A stretch of 64,000 bases of DNA, taken from contig NZ_JAATEJ010000025.1 in the NCBI RefSeq assembly GCF_012034175.1, positions 87,832 to 151,831 on the forward strand. Direction: 5' to 3'. The notes beneath the pieces were generated by a model. That model was not told the origin of the DNA, ran no database searches, and worked only from the letters and a program-made list of their open reading frames with translations. How positions within the stretch are numbered: position 1 is the stretch's first letter; each line of letters opens with the position of its first letter. Shown piece by piece: positions 48,590 to 57,383 of the stretch. The position numbers were made by a program, and so were the translations under genes. The stretch comes from Actinacidiphila epipremni (GTDB lineage Bacteria > Actinomycetota > Actinomycetes > Streptomycetales > Streptomycetaceae).

Positions 48590-50833
48590 ATGAACGGCGA
48601 GCCGCTGTCGATGCAGGAGCGGCTGCGCCGCCGCAGGAGCGGCGGATTCGTCGGCCGGCAGGCCGAGTTGGCGGTCTTCGCCGGCAATCTCGCGACGACC
48701 CCCGACGACCCCGCCCACCAGTTCCTCTTCCACGTCCACGGCCCCGGCGGCGTCGGCAAGACCACGCTGCTCGACCAGTGGCAGGCCGCCGCCCGCGCCC
48801 GCGGCGCGCTCGTCGCGGCGGTCGGCGAGAACGCCGGCACCGTGCCCGCCGCGATGGCGGAGATCGCCGGCCGGCTCGCCGAACAGGGCCGCCCCCTCAA
48901 GGCGTTCGAGCGGCTGCTCGCCGTCTACCAGCAGCGCCGCCAGGAGGCCGACGCGGCGCTCGCCGCCGACCCGCAGCCGTCGATGGCCGGCACGGTGGCC
49001 GCGCAGGCCGGGCTCGCCGGGCTCGGCCTGCTGCCCGGTGTGGGCGCGCTGGCCGGCGCCATGGACCCGAACCAACTGGCCCTGGGCGTCGACCGGTTAC
49101 GTGCCCTGCTCAGCGCCCGCTTCCGCGACGAGCAGGACGTCCGGCTGGTCCTCGACCCGGTCGCCGTCCTCAGCCCGGTCCTCACCGCCGACCTCGCCTC
49201 CGCCGCCGCCCGCGCGCCCTGGCTCACCCTGTTCTTCGACACCTACGAGCGCACCGGCCCCGCCCTGGACGGCTGGCTGCGCGACCTGCTCGTCCTCGGC
49301 CGGCACGGCGACCTGCCCGGCAACGTCGTCGTCGTCCTCGCCGGGCAGGGCGACCTCGACCCCGCCGTGTGGGCCGACCACCTCGACCTGGTCACCCGGG
49401 TGCCGCTCGGGCCGTTCACCGACGCCGAGGCGCGGCAGCTGCTCGCCGCCAAGGGCGTCACCGACGAGGCCGTCGTCGCCGCGGTGCTGCGGCTCACCGG
49501 GGGCCTGCCGGTGCTGGTCGGCGCGCTCGCCGCGACCCGCCCCGCCGGGCCCGACGCGGTCGGCGACCCGGCCGACACCGCCGTCGAGCGCTTCCTGAAG
49601 TGGGAGGCCGACCCCGCCGCCCGCGCCGCCGCGCTCGCCGCCGCCCTCCCGCTGCACCTGGACGAGGACGTCTACCGGCTCGCCGTCGCCGACGACGCCC
49701 CCGGCGCCGCCGACCGCTACGACTGGCTGCGCGGCCTGCCCTTCGTCACCGAGCACGCCGGCCGGGCCCGCTACCACGACGTCGTCCGCACCCAGATGCT
49801 GCGGCTGCGCCGCACCCGCGCCCCGCAGCGCTGGCGCGAGCAGCACGAACGCCTCGCCGCCGGCTACGGCCGCTGGCGCGAGCGCACCGAAGGCGGCCGG
49901 GGCGTCGGGGAGTTGTGGGCCGACCCCGGCTGGCGCGACCACCGGCTGCACGAGACGTACCACGAGCTGTGCGCCGACCCGCGCACCGCGCTGCCCGGCG
50001 CCCTGCCGCACCTCGCCCGGGCCTGCACCGCCGGGCCCGAGACCGCCCGCCGCTGGGTGCGCATGCTCACCGACGCCGCCGACGACGCCGACGCCCCGGA
50101 GCTGGGCGCGCTCGCGCGGGCGCTGCGGGAGGTCTACGGCGAGCGGCCCGGGACCGTACCCGCGCCCGAGGCCGGGCTCGCCGCCCGGGCGCTCACCGTG
50201 CTGCTGGAGCGCGGCGGCCAGGACCGCGACCGGCGGGCGCTGATGTACGCGGTACGCGCCTGGGCGCACCGGCAGGCCGGCGACCCGCTCGCCGCCCTCG
50301 CCGACTACGACCGCGCCGAGCACCTGGGCCTGCGGAGCTTCCTGCTGTACTCCGGCCGCGGCGACACCGCCTGGACGGCCGGCGACCCGGCCCGTGCCGT
50401 CGCCGACTACACCGCCGCGCTCGCCGCGGAACCCGGGCACCCGCGCGCGGCGCACATCCGTACCCAGCTCGGCGGCGCGCTCATGGTCACCGGGTGGTAC
50501 ACCGACGCGGTGCTGGAGCTGGACACCGTCGTCGAGGCGGACCCCACCGACATCCGGGCCCGCGACTACCGCGCCATGGTGCTGCTGCACCTGCGGCGGC
50601 CCGCCGAGGCGCTGATCGACGTCGAGGCGTGCATGGCCGTCAGCGATACCCCCGAGCTCGGCCACCGCATCCTGCGCGCGGTCGCGCATCTGGAGCTCGG
50701 CCATCGCACCGAGGCCGCCGCCGACCTCGACGCGCTGCTGGCGAACCCCGCGGCGGTCCTGGCGTGGGCCGAGGCGCTCGGCCCCTACGCCGAGACCCCC
50801 GACGCCGTCCGGCCGGCGCCGCGCGAGGTCTGA
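48590..50833 (+). CDS. STAND-type ATPase with TPR repeats, contains a TTA codon
   Basis: A 747-residue protein. Near the N-terminus is FVGRQAELAVFAGNL, then the P-loop HGPGGVGKTTLLDQW (about 46-60) and a Walker-B-like strand with Asp/Glu, LTLFFDTYERTGP (about 220). A winged-helix-like region follows to about 450, and TPR-like repeats end the protein (about 540-735, ALADYDRAEHLGL, ARAVADYTAALAAEPGHP). There is no N-terminal effector or DNA-binding domain, unlike AfsR or known defence STANDs. Residue 170 is encoded by TTA (49097-49099), the rare bldA-dependent Leu codon. ATG 48590 follows AAGGGGG. Function unknown; co-transcription with fbiC is possible. Confidence 0.8.
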   Translation: MNGEPLSMQERLRRRRSGGFVGRQAELAVFAGNLATTPDDPAHQFLFHVHGPGGVGKTTLLDQWQAAARARGALVAAVGENAGTVPAAMAEIAGRLAEQGRPLKAFERLLAVYQQRRQEADAALAADPQPSMAGTVAAQAGLAGLGLLPGVGALAGAMDPNQLALGVDRLRALLSARFRDEQDVRLVLDPVAVLSPVLTADLASAAARAPWLTLFFDTYERTGPALDGWLRDLLVLGRHGDLPGNVVVVLAGQGDLDPAVWADHLDLVTRVPLGPFTDAEARQLLAAKGVTDEAVVAAVLRLTGGLPVLVGALAATRPAGPDAVGDPADTAVERFLKWEADPAARAAALAAALPLHLDEDVYRLAVADDAPGAADRYDWLRGLPFVTEHAGRARYHDVVRTQMLRLRRTRAPQRWREQHERLAAGYGRWRERTEGGRGVGELWADPGWRDHRLHETYHELCADPRTALPGALPHLARACTAGPETARRWVRMLTDAADDADAPELGALARALREVYGERPGTVPAPEAGLAARALTVLLERGGQDRDRRALMYAVRAWAHRQAGDPLAALADYDRAEHLGLRSFLLYSGRGDTAWTAGDPARAVADYTAALAAEPGHPRAAHIRTQLGGALMVTGWYTDAVLELDTVVEADPTDIRARDYRAMVLLHLRRPAEALIDVEACMAVSDTPELGHRILRAVAHLELGHRTEAAADLDALLANPAAVLAWAEALGPYAETPDAVRPAPREV

Positions 50834-50965
50834 ACACCCCCTGCCCGCACGGAACTTCACGACGCCGTCATCCGGTGTCGGCGCCCGCGTGCCCGGGGAG
50901 TGATGGAGTCGGGCCGACGACAGAGGCGGATGAGACGGAACGAGACGGAACAATACGGAGGGGAC

Positions 50966-52207
50966 ATGCGTGACATGAGGCGACGCCGGTTCGGCACGGG
51001 CGCGGCGGCACTGGCGCTCGCGGCGGTGGGCGCGCTCGCCGGCGCGGGCGGCGCGCGGGCCGCGGCCGGACCGGTGACGTACAGTCAGAGCGAGCGGCTG
51101 GCGCACGGCGTGGAGTATCAGGAGATCACCGTGGCCGCCGCGGCCGGCACCGTCCACGGCCACGTCGTGACGGTGGACCTGCGCGACCCGCGGGTCCGCG
51201 TCGACCTGCTCACCCCGGGCGCCGTCGCGGCAAGGGCAGCGGTGTCGCAACTGGCGGACTCGCGCGGGGCGGTCGCCGCCGTCAACGGGGACTTCTTCGA
51301 CATCGACGAGAGCCAGCACCCCGGCGTCACCGCGACCGGCTCCTCCGTGGGACCGGAGATCGCCGCCGGCCGGGCGCTGAAGGCCGCGGTGCCGGACGCC
51401 CAGCGCTTTGGCCCCGCCCTGCCCAAGGGCGAGACGACGCAGGACGTCCTCGGCGTCGGCGCCGACCGCCGCGCCCGGCTCGACACGCTCACCCTGCGCG
51501 GGCAGGTGCGCACGGCCGCGGGCACGTACCCGCTCGGCGGCCTCGACCAGTACGCGCTGCCCGTCGGCGGCATCGGCGCGTACACCGCCGACTGGGGGAC
51601 GACCTCCCGGCAGCGCGCGGTGTGCGGAAGCGACACCTCCCGCGCGGCCGGGTGCAGCACCGACACCTACGAGGTCGCGGTACGCGCCGGGCACGTCGTG
51701 TCCACCGCCGGCGCGCCGGGTACGGGCCAGGTCCCGCGCGGCACGACGGTGCTGCTCGGCCGGGACGCCGGCGCGGACACCCTGCGTACGCTCAAGGTCG
51801 GCGACCGGGTCCGGGTCGAGGAGCACCTGGCGGCGGCCGGCAGCCGCGTCCCGTACGCCTTCGCCGTCGGCGGCTTCCCGGTGCTGCGCGCCGGCGCCCC
51901 GCTCGCCGGGCTCGACGACAAGACCGCGGCGACCCGCAGCGCGGCCGGCTTCGGCGACGGCGGCCGTACGCTGCGGCTGCTCGCGCTCGACGGCAGCGCC
52001 GAATCCGACGCGGGGCTGACGGTCGCCGAACTGGCCACCGTGATGGCCGAGTTGGGCTGCGACAACGCCGTCAACCTGGACGGCGGCGGCTCCACCACCC
52101 TGGTCACCCGCGCGCCGGGCGCGCCCGGGGCGACCGTACGCAACCACCCGACGGGCGGGGCGGAGCGTCCCGTGGCCAACGCGATCGGCGTCCTCTCCGT
52201 GCGCTGA
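50966..52207 (+). CDS. Exported phosphodiester glycosidase (NAGPA family)
   Basis: A 413-residue protein. The N-terminus RDMRRRRFGTGAAALALAAVGALAGAGGARA is a Tat- or Sec-type signal peptide. The mature part belongs to the NAGPA (phosphodiester alpha-GlcNAcase-like, DUF2233) family: GAVAAVNGDFFDIDESQHPGVTATG, VGGFPVLRAGAPL, and the hallmark C-terminal block LGCDNAVNLDGGGSTTLVTR with TVRNHPTGGAERPVANAIGV. It probably trims phosphodiester-linked sugars of cell-surface polymers. ATG 50966 follows GGAGGGG. A 10-bp direct repeat GAGACGGAAC (50932, 50942) precedes it. Confidence 0.87.
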   Translation: MRDMRRRRFGTGAAALALAAVGALAGAGGARAAAGPVTYSQSERLAHGVEYQEITVAAAAGTVHGHVVTVDLRDPRVRVDLLTPGAVAARAAVSQLADSRGAVAAVNGDFFDIDESQHPGVTATGSSVGPEIAAGRALKAAVPDAQRFGPALPKGETTQDVLGVGADRRARLDTLTLRGQVRTAAGTYPLGGLDQYALPVGGIGAYTADWGTTSRQRAVCGSDTSRAAGCSTDTYEVAVRAGHVVSTAGAPGTGQVPRGTTVLLGRDAGADTLRTLKVGDRVRVEEHLAAAGSRVPYAFAVGGFPVLRAGAPLAGLDDKTAATRSAAGFGDGGRTLRLLALDGSAESDAGLTVAELATVMAELGCDNAVNLDGGGSTTLVTRAPGAPGATVRNHPTGGAERPVANAIGVLSVR

Positions 52208-52450
52208 GCCGTCCGGCGGGCCCGCGCCCGAGCCCCACCCGGGCCGGCACCCGAGCCCGCGCCGAGCCCCCGCCCGAGCGCCTGTGAACGCGCCGGAGCG
52301 CGCTCCGGGGAGATATCCCGCCATCCCCCCGGAGCCGCACCTTCCGGGACAACCCGTATCAACCTCGCGCCCCTCTTCCGCTCCTGGTTACGTCGGCTAT
52401 CGTGCAGCCCCAGAACGGATCCGATCGGGGGCAGATCGAAGGGGACCGCC

Positions 52451-53554
52451 TTGACCGCTGTCTGGGGACGCGCGCAGCAGCAGGACTTCCGCAGCCGCGT
52501 CCGGGGCTGCCTGCTCGGCGGGGCCATCGGCGACGCGCTGGGCGCGGGCGTGGAGTTCGAGTCCCTGCAGGCGATCCAGTCCGCCCACGGCCCGGACGGC
52601 GTCGTCGACTACGTGCCCGCCTACGGCAGGCGCGGCGCGGTCACCGACGACACGCAGATGACGCTCTTCACCGTCGAGGGCCTGATACGCGCCCAGGTCC
52701 GCCGGGACACCGGCGCCTGGCACCCGCCCACCGACGTCCACCGCGCCTACCGCCGCTGGTCGGCCACGCAGAGCGAGTGGGGCCCCGACGAGCGCCGCAA
52801 GGACGCCGGCTGGCTGGCCCGCGAGGAGTGGCTCTACGCGCGCAGGGCCCCCGGCAACGCGTGCCTGAGCGGCCTGGCCGACGACCGCATGGGCACCCTG
52901 GAGGAGCCCAAGAACCCCGGCTCCAAGGGCTGCGGCACCGTCATGCGCTCGGCGCCCTTCGGGCTGCTCGTCGGCTGGGAGCCGCAACTGGTCTTCCAGC
53001 TCGCGGTGGAGTGCGCCGCGCAGACCCACGGCCACCCCACCGGGCAGCTCGCCGCGGGCGCGTTCGCCGTCATCATCCACGGCCTGGCGCGCGGCGAGGC
53101 GCTGGACGGCTCCGTGCAGCACGCCCTGGCGCTGCTCGGCGCCCGCCCCGGCCACCAGGAGACCACCGACGCCCTGCAGAGCGCCCTGGGCGCCGTCCGG
53201 CAGGGGCTGCCCTCGCCGCAGCGCGTGGAGGCGCTGGGCGAGGGCTGGACGGCCGAGGAGGCGCTGGCGATCGGCGTCTATTGCGCGCTGGTCGCCGAGG
53301 ACGTCCGGCACGGGCTGCTGCTCGCCGTCAACCACTCCGGCGACAGCGACTCCACCGGCTCGGTGTGCGGGAACCTGCTGGGCGTCCAGCACGGCGAGAC
53401 CGCGCTGCCGCCCGCGTGGATCGCCGAGCTGGAGGGCCGGGCGACGATCCTCCAGCTCGCCGACGACTTCGCCATGGAGATGACGCAGGCGCCCGCCCTG
53501 CACGGCCCCGCGGGCGCCAGCCCGGCATGGCTGGACCGCTACCCGGCGGCGTGA
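52451..53554 (+). CDS. ADP-ribosylglycohydrolase (DraG/ARH-like)
   Basis: A 367-residue hydrolase. Family motifs are GCLLGGAIGDALGAGVEF (N-terminal helix), AVTDDTQMTLFT (metal-binding DDTQ), GSKGCGTVMRSAPFGLL and AVNHSGDSDSTGSVCGNLLG (second metal-binding GDSDSTG). It would cleave ADP-ribose from proteins or nucleic acids with Mg2+. The start is TTG 52451, preceded by AAGGGGA at 7-8 nt. Its 3' end overlaps the convergent symporter gene by 16 bp. I recall an ARH-type gene in this chromosomal region of S. coelicolor. Confidence 0.9.
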   Translation: MTAVWGRAQQQDFRSRVRGCLLGGAIGDALGAGVEFESLQAIQSAHGPDGVVDYVPAYGRRGAVTDDTQMTLFTVEGLIRAQVRRDTGAWHPPTDVHRAYRRWSATQSEWGPDERRKDAGWLAREEWLYARRAPGNACLSGLADDRMGTLEEPKNPGSKGCGTVMRSAPFGLLVGWEPQLVFQLAVECAAQTHGHPTGQLAAGAFAVIIHGLARGEALDGSVQHALALLGARPGHQETTDALQSALGAVRQGLPSPQRVEALGEGWTAEEALAIGVYCALVAEDVRHGLLLAVNHSGDSDSTGSVCGNLLGVQHGETALPPAWIAELEGRATILQLADDFAMEMTQAPALHGPAGASPAWLDRYPAA

Positions 53555-55074
53555 GCCACCGCAACCGCCGCCGGCGCCTCCTCCTCGGAGTTGATCGCGG
53601 CGATCACCGCGTCCCGCTCCGGGGTGTCCTCGGGCCTGATCCACCCCACCGCCACGTACAGCACCAGCGAGACCGCCAGCGGCAGCGCGATCTGGTACTC
53701 CAGGTTCACCCCGCCCGAAACGGCGTCGTTGATGGGGTAGTTGACCAGGTAGAAGGCGAAGAGCCCGAGCGCCCAGCTGGTGAGCGCCGCGGTCGGTCCC
53801 GAGCGGCGGAAGCGCGGCAGCAGGCCGAGCATGAACGGGATCGCGATCGGCCCCATGAGCCCGGCCACCCACTTGATCACGACGGTGATGATGTCCTTGA
53901 ACGTCGGCGAGTTCACCTGCGTCGCCACCGCCATCGACAGCCCCAGGAAGGCCAGCGTCGTCACCCGCGCCGCGATCAGCCCGACCCGCGCGGTCCATTG
54001 CCGCGCCTGCCGCGAGAAGGCGGGCGCGATGTCCCGCGTGACGACGGCCGCGATGGCGTTGGCGTCCGAGGAGCACATGGCCATCGTGTGCGAGAAGAAG
54101 CCCACCACGACCAGCCCCAACAGCCCGTGCGGCAGCAGCTGTTCGGTGAGCAGCGCGTAGGAGTCCGAGCCGTCCGGCTTCTTCGCGTGCACCAATAGCG
54201 GCGAGACCCACATCGGGAAGAACAGCACGACCGGCCACACGAACCACAGCGCCGACGACAGCGCGGCCCCGCGCGTGGCCTCCTTCGCCGAGCCCGTCGC
54301 CATGTACCGCTGGGCCTGGTTCCACATGCCGCCGTTGTACTCGAAGGTCTTGATGAACAGGTACGAGATCAGGAAGACCGTCGTGTACGGGCCCGCGGTC
54401 GGGTGGCCGTGGTGGCGCAGCGCCGGCTCGTCCCACACGTTCCAGATGCCGCTGATCCCGCCGATCTTGCCGAGCGCGGCGACCAGCATCGCCAGCCCCG
54501 CCACCAACTGGATGACGAACTGGCCCAGTTCGGTGAGCGCGTCGGCCCACAGCCCGCCGACCGTGCAGTAGACCGCGGTGATCGCGCCGGTGATGACGAT
54601 GCCCTGGGTGAGGGTCACGCCGGTGAACACCGACAGCAGGGTGGCGATCGCGGCCCACTTCGCGCCGACGTCCACGATCTTCAGCAGCACGCCGGACCAC
54701 GCGAGTGCCTGCTGCGTGGTCAGGTTGTAGCGGGTCCTGAGGTATTCCAGCGGCGAGGCGACATGCAGCCTGGCCCGTACCCGGTTCAGCCGCGGCGCGA
54801 AGGTCTTCGCGCCGATCGCGACACCCACGGCAATGGGCAGCGCCCAGGTGACGTAGGAGGTGACGCCGTACTGGTAGGAGATGCCGGCGTAGCCGGTGAA
54901 CATCACCGCGCTGTAGCCCGACATGTGGTGCGAGATGCCGGACAGCCACCACGGCATCCGCCCGCCCGCGGTGAAGTAGTCGCCGACGTCGCCGACCCGT
55001 CTGTGCGACCACACGCCGATCGCCACCATCACACCGAAGTACGCGATGAGCACGGTCCAGTCGAGACTGTTCAT
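53539..55074 (-). CDS. Sodium:solute symporter (SSS family)
   Basis: A 511-residue membrane protein with about 13 helices of the LeuT-like SSS fold: TVLIAYFGVMVAIGVWSHRRVGDVGDYFTAGGRMPWWLSGISHHMSGYSA is a typical SSS start (helices 1-2 with the GR-pW motif). Later motifs include ALAWSGVLLKIVDVGAKWAAIATLL and MAMCSSDANAIAAVVTRDIAP. The substrate cannot be read from the sequence; the branch often carries monocarboxylates, sugars or amino acids. ATG 55074 has GGAGGGG just upstream. It is convergent with the ARH gene (16-bp overlap). Confidence 0.9.
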   Translation of the reverse strand: MNSLDWTVLIAYFGVMVAIGVWSHRRVGDVGDYFTAGGRMPWWLSGISHHMSGYSAVMFTGYAGISYQYGVTSYVTWALPIAVGVAIGAKTFAPRLNRVRARLHVASPLEYLRTRYNLTTQQALAWSGVLLKIVDVGAKWAAIATLLSVFTGVTLTQGIVITGAITAVYCTVGGLWADALTELGQFVIQLVAGLAMLVAALGKIGGISGIWNVWDEPALRHHGHPTAGPYTTVFLISYLFIKTFEYNGGMWNQAQRYMATGSAKEATRGAALSSALWFVWPVVLFFPMWVSPLLVHAKKPDGSDSYALLTEQLLPHGLLGLVVVGFFSHTMAMCSSDANAIAAVVTRDIAPAFSRQARQWTARVGLIAARVTTLAFLGLSMAVATQVNSPTFKDIITVVIKWVAGLMGPIAIPFMLGLLPRFRRSGPTAALTSWALGLFAFYLVNYPINDAVSGGVNLEYQIALPLAVSLVLYVAVGWIRPEDTPERDAVIAAINSEEEAPAAVAVAHAAG

Positions 55075-55462
55075 CGTCCCCTCCAGGGGTCCGCCTTGTG
55101 AACGGGAGGGCACTTCGCTGCGACACGTCACCGGGCGGTGCGCCCCCGTGCGGGAGTGGGGACTTGGGGGATTGAACCGTTGCCGCGGAGCGGCGGTCAA
55201 GGGATTCGACGTTCACGAGTCTGAATCCAGGTCAACAAGACGAACGATTTTACGTTCTCTTTGCCTGTGGTGGCATTGTGATGCCCATGACCGCCCGCCG
55301 ACCATGAGCGGGCACTTCGCTGCACGCGGGCAGGACGGGACCACGGGCCAAGGGCCACGGGACCACGCGGCGACCCGCGCGGGACCGACGACGCAGCGCC
55401 GTACGGGAGCGGGTCCCGTACGGCACGGAAGGGGGCGCGCGGCGCGCGGGCCGCGGGGACGG
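55075..55462. other. Intergenic region upstream of the symporter gene
   Basis: This 388-bp gap holds the symporter promoter and the 3' side of the aminotransferase gene. A 14-bp sequence GGGCACTTCGCTGC occurs twice (55108-55121 and 55310-55323). An AT-rich patch at 55225-55265 contains GAACG (55242-55246) and CGTTC (55253-55257) as an inverted repeat. No gene is supported. Confidence 0.55.
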
Positions 55463-56698
55463 TCAGCCGAAGGCGGGCGCCAGCCGGCGCAGCCCCTCGG
55501 CGATCTCCTCGGGCGTGTGCGTGGTGAACGACATCCGCAGCGTCGCCGGATCGGGCGCCGCCGCGTAGAAGGGTGCGCCCGGCACATAGGCCACGTCGTG
55601 GGCGATCGCGGCCCGCAGCCGGCGCGTCGCGTCGTAGCCGTCGGGCAGCCGCACCCACACGAACATCCCGCCCTCGGGGCGGTTCCACGTGCTGCCGGCC
55701 GGCAGCGCCGCGGGCAGCCCCGCCAGCAGCGCGTCCCGGCGCGCCCGGTAGGCCGTACGCACCCGGTCCAGATGCACGTCGAGGTCGTGGTCGGCGAGGT
55801 AGCGCGCCGCGGCGGCCTGGTCGACGGCCGACGTATGAAGGTCCGCCGCCTGCTTGGCGATCACGCACGGCCGCCGCAGCGCCTCGGGCGCCCGCAGCCA
55901 GCCCAGCCGCATGCCGGGCGCCATGACCTTCGAGAAGCTGCCCAGCAGCGCCGTACGGTCGCCCGCGGCCTCGTACGAGCTGATCCACGGCCCCCGCTCG
56001 CCCTCGAAGCGCAGCTCGCCGTACGGGTCGTCCTCGGCGATCCACAGGCCGTGCCGGCCGGCCACCGACGCGACCGCGCGCCGGCGGGCGGCGGGCATCG
56101 TGCGGCCGGTCGGGTTCTGGAACTCCGGGATGAGGTAGAGCAGCTTGGGCCGCTCGCGCAGCACCAGCTCCTCCAGCGCGTCCGGCAGCACGCCGTCGGC
56201 GTCGGTCGGCACCGGCACGACGCGGGCGCCCGTGAAGCCGAAGCACTGCAGGGCCGCCAGATACGTCGGGTTCTCCACCAGGACGACGTCGCCGGGCTCC
56301 AGCAGCGCCGTCGCCAGCAGCGTGAGGCCCTGCTGCGAACCGCCGGTCACGACGAGGTCGTCGGGCCCGGTCGCGAGGCCGCGCGCGCTCAGCCGGGCCG
56401 CCACCACTTGGCGCAGCTGCGGGTCGCCCTCGGTCGTGGCGTATTGCAGGACGGTGCGCGGGCGCTCGGCCAGCACGCGGTCGAAGGCCGCCCGCAGGCC
56501 GGCCGCGTCGAAGAGCTCGGGGGCGGGGAGGCCGCCGGCGAACGAGATGACCTCGGGGCGGGCGGTGAGCGCCAGGATCTCCCGGACCGGCGAGGCGCCC
56601 ACGTCCCGTGCGCGCGCGGCGAGCCGGGGCAGGGCGGCGGCGTCTGCCTCTGCGTCGGCATCGGCGGGGGAGGACGGGGCGGCGGCGGTCGGCGTCAT
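55463..56698 (-). CDS. PLP-dependent aminotransferase (2-aminoadipate/LysN-like)
   Basis: A 411-residue fold-type I aminotransferase. Seen are EVISFAGGLPAPELFD, LQYATTEGDPQLRQVVAARL, VVTGGSQQGLTLLATALLEPGDVVLVENPTY, LIPEFQNPTGRTM, AEDDPYGELRF and the PLP-lysine in LLGSFSKVMAPGMRLGW. A terminal Arg sits in TLRMSFTTHTPEEI. This matches the stand-alone aminotransferase of the MocR-like/2-aminoadipate group. The ATG at 56698 has no ribosome site and a -10-like box 6 nt upstream, suggesting a leaderless mRNA. Confidence 0.92.
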   Translation of the reverse strand: MTPTAAAPSSPADADAEADAAALPRLAARARDVGASPVREILALTARPEVISFAGGLPAPELFDAAGLRAAFDRVLAERPRTVLQYATTEGDPQLRQVVAARLSARGLATGPDDLVVTGGSQQGLTLLATALLEPGDVVLVENPTYLAALQCFGFTGARVVPVPTDADGVLPDALEELVLRERPKLLYLIPEFQNPTGRTMPAARRRAVASVAGRHGLWIAEDDPYGELRFEGERGPWISSYEAAGDRTALLGSFSKVMAPGMRLGWLRAPEALRRPCVIAKQAADLHTSAVDQAAAARYLADHDLDVHLDRVRTAYRARRDALLAGLPAALPAGSTWNRPEGGMFVWVRLPDGYDATRRLRAAIAHDVAYVPGAPFYAAAPDPATLRMSFTTHTPEEIAEGLRRLAPAFG

Positions 56699-56704
56699 GG
56701 CGGA

Positions 56705-56732
56705 AGCCTACGAAGTGTCGTTGTAATGTCCA
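56705..56732 (-). promoter_or_regulatory. Aminotransferase promoter (leaderless)
   Basis: Minus strand TGGACA (56727-56732) and TAGGCT (56705-56710) with a 16-bp spacer. The -10 box ends six bases before the ATG, so the transcript would start at or next to the start codon. Confidence 0.5.
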
Positions 56733-56777
56733 GGTACTTTTCACGATCCGGTCGCCGGCGGGCCCGCGAAAAGCAGC

Positions 56778-56817
56778 GAGCCCTCTCGGCCAGGACGGCG
56801 GCCGGTCGAGAGGGCTC
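56778..56817 (-). terminator. Hairpin downstream of the DUF397 gene
   Basis: Perfect 11-bp stem GAGCCCTCTCG/CGAGAGGGCTC (56778-56788/56807-56817) with an 18-nt loop. On the minus strand it is followed by a CTTTTC after 8 nt. It probably ends the scr1-scr2 transcript. Confidence 0.55.
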
Positions 56818-56956
56818 TGTCGGTGGTGCTGTGCTCACGTGCTGCTGAGCTGCTGTGCTCATATGTTGCTGAGCTGCTGCCCACGTACTGAGGTGCTGAG
56901 GTGCTGAACTGCGTTGTGTGCGTGGTGCGGTGGTGCGGTGGCGCTGTGCCTGCGGA

Positions 56957-57166
56957 TCAGCGGAGGTCGAACGCGCCGTGGTCGACGTCGGTGACGAAGG
57001 ACGACCATGCCTCGGGGGAGAAGGTGAGGACGGGGCCCTGGGGGTCCTTGGAGTCGCGGACCACCACGGCCACGGCGGCCGGGGACTTCACTTCGACGCA
57101 GGCACCGTTGCCGGTGGACCGCGAGGACTTCCGCCACTCGGGGGTGCTGCCCAGCTTGATTGCCAT
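56957..57166 (-). CDS. scr2: DUF397 protein, partner of the adjacent XRE regulator
   Basis: A 69-residue DUF397 protein with the family pattern WRKSSRSTGNGACVEVK, VAVVVRDSKDPQGPVLTFSPEAWSSFV. DUF397 proteins pair with XRE regulators of the Scr1 kind. In S. coelicolor the pair Scr1/Scr2 (SCO4441/SCO4442) strongly influences antibiotic production. The position next to an Scr1-like gene and the nearby D-Ala-D-Ala carboxypeptidase match that locus. ATG 57166 follows CGGAG at 6-7 nt. The upstream scr1 gene is on the same strand, 217 bp away. Confidence 0.82.
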   Translation of the reverse strand: MAIKLGSTPEWRKSSRSTGNGACVEVKSPAAVAVVVRDSKDPQGPVLTFSPEAWSSFVTDVDHGAFDLR

Positions 57167-57383
57167 CTCTGCTCCGGTCTGTGCTGGTGACGGCGGCGGG
57201 GTGTACTCCGCTTCGTGATGGAGCTGTGGAGAGGAGGTGTACACCACTGCCTGACTGCGTTCGACGCTACTCGCCGACATCACCGGCAGCGGGAGTCCTT
57301 CACCCGACCAGGTGGCATATTCCTTGCAACCCTTGCCAGTTGCGTAGCCCAACCTGTACCGTGCGCGCCTTCAGCAAGCGGAG

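Noticed and set aside
45010..48900. 1296-codon minus-strand frame opposite fbiC and into the STAND gene
   Set aside because: Only its 3' part (45010-45690, TMEM175) has family motifs, a ribosome site and codon bias. The rest is antisense of fbiC.
50932..50951. SigE-type -35 boxes (GGAAC) upstream of the NAGPA gene
   Set aside because: Two GGAAC occur in a 10-bp direct repeat but no matching -10 at the right spacing was found.
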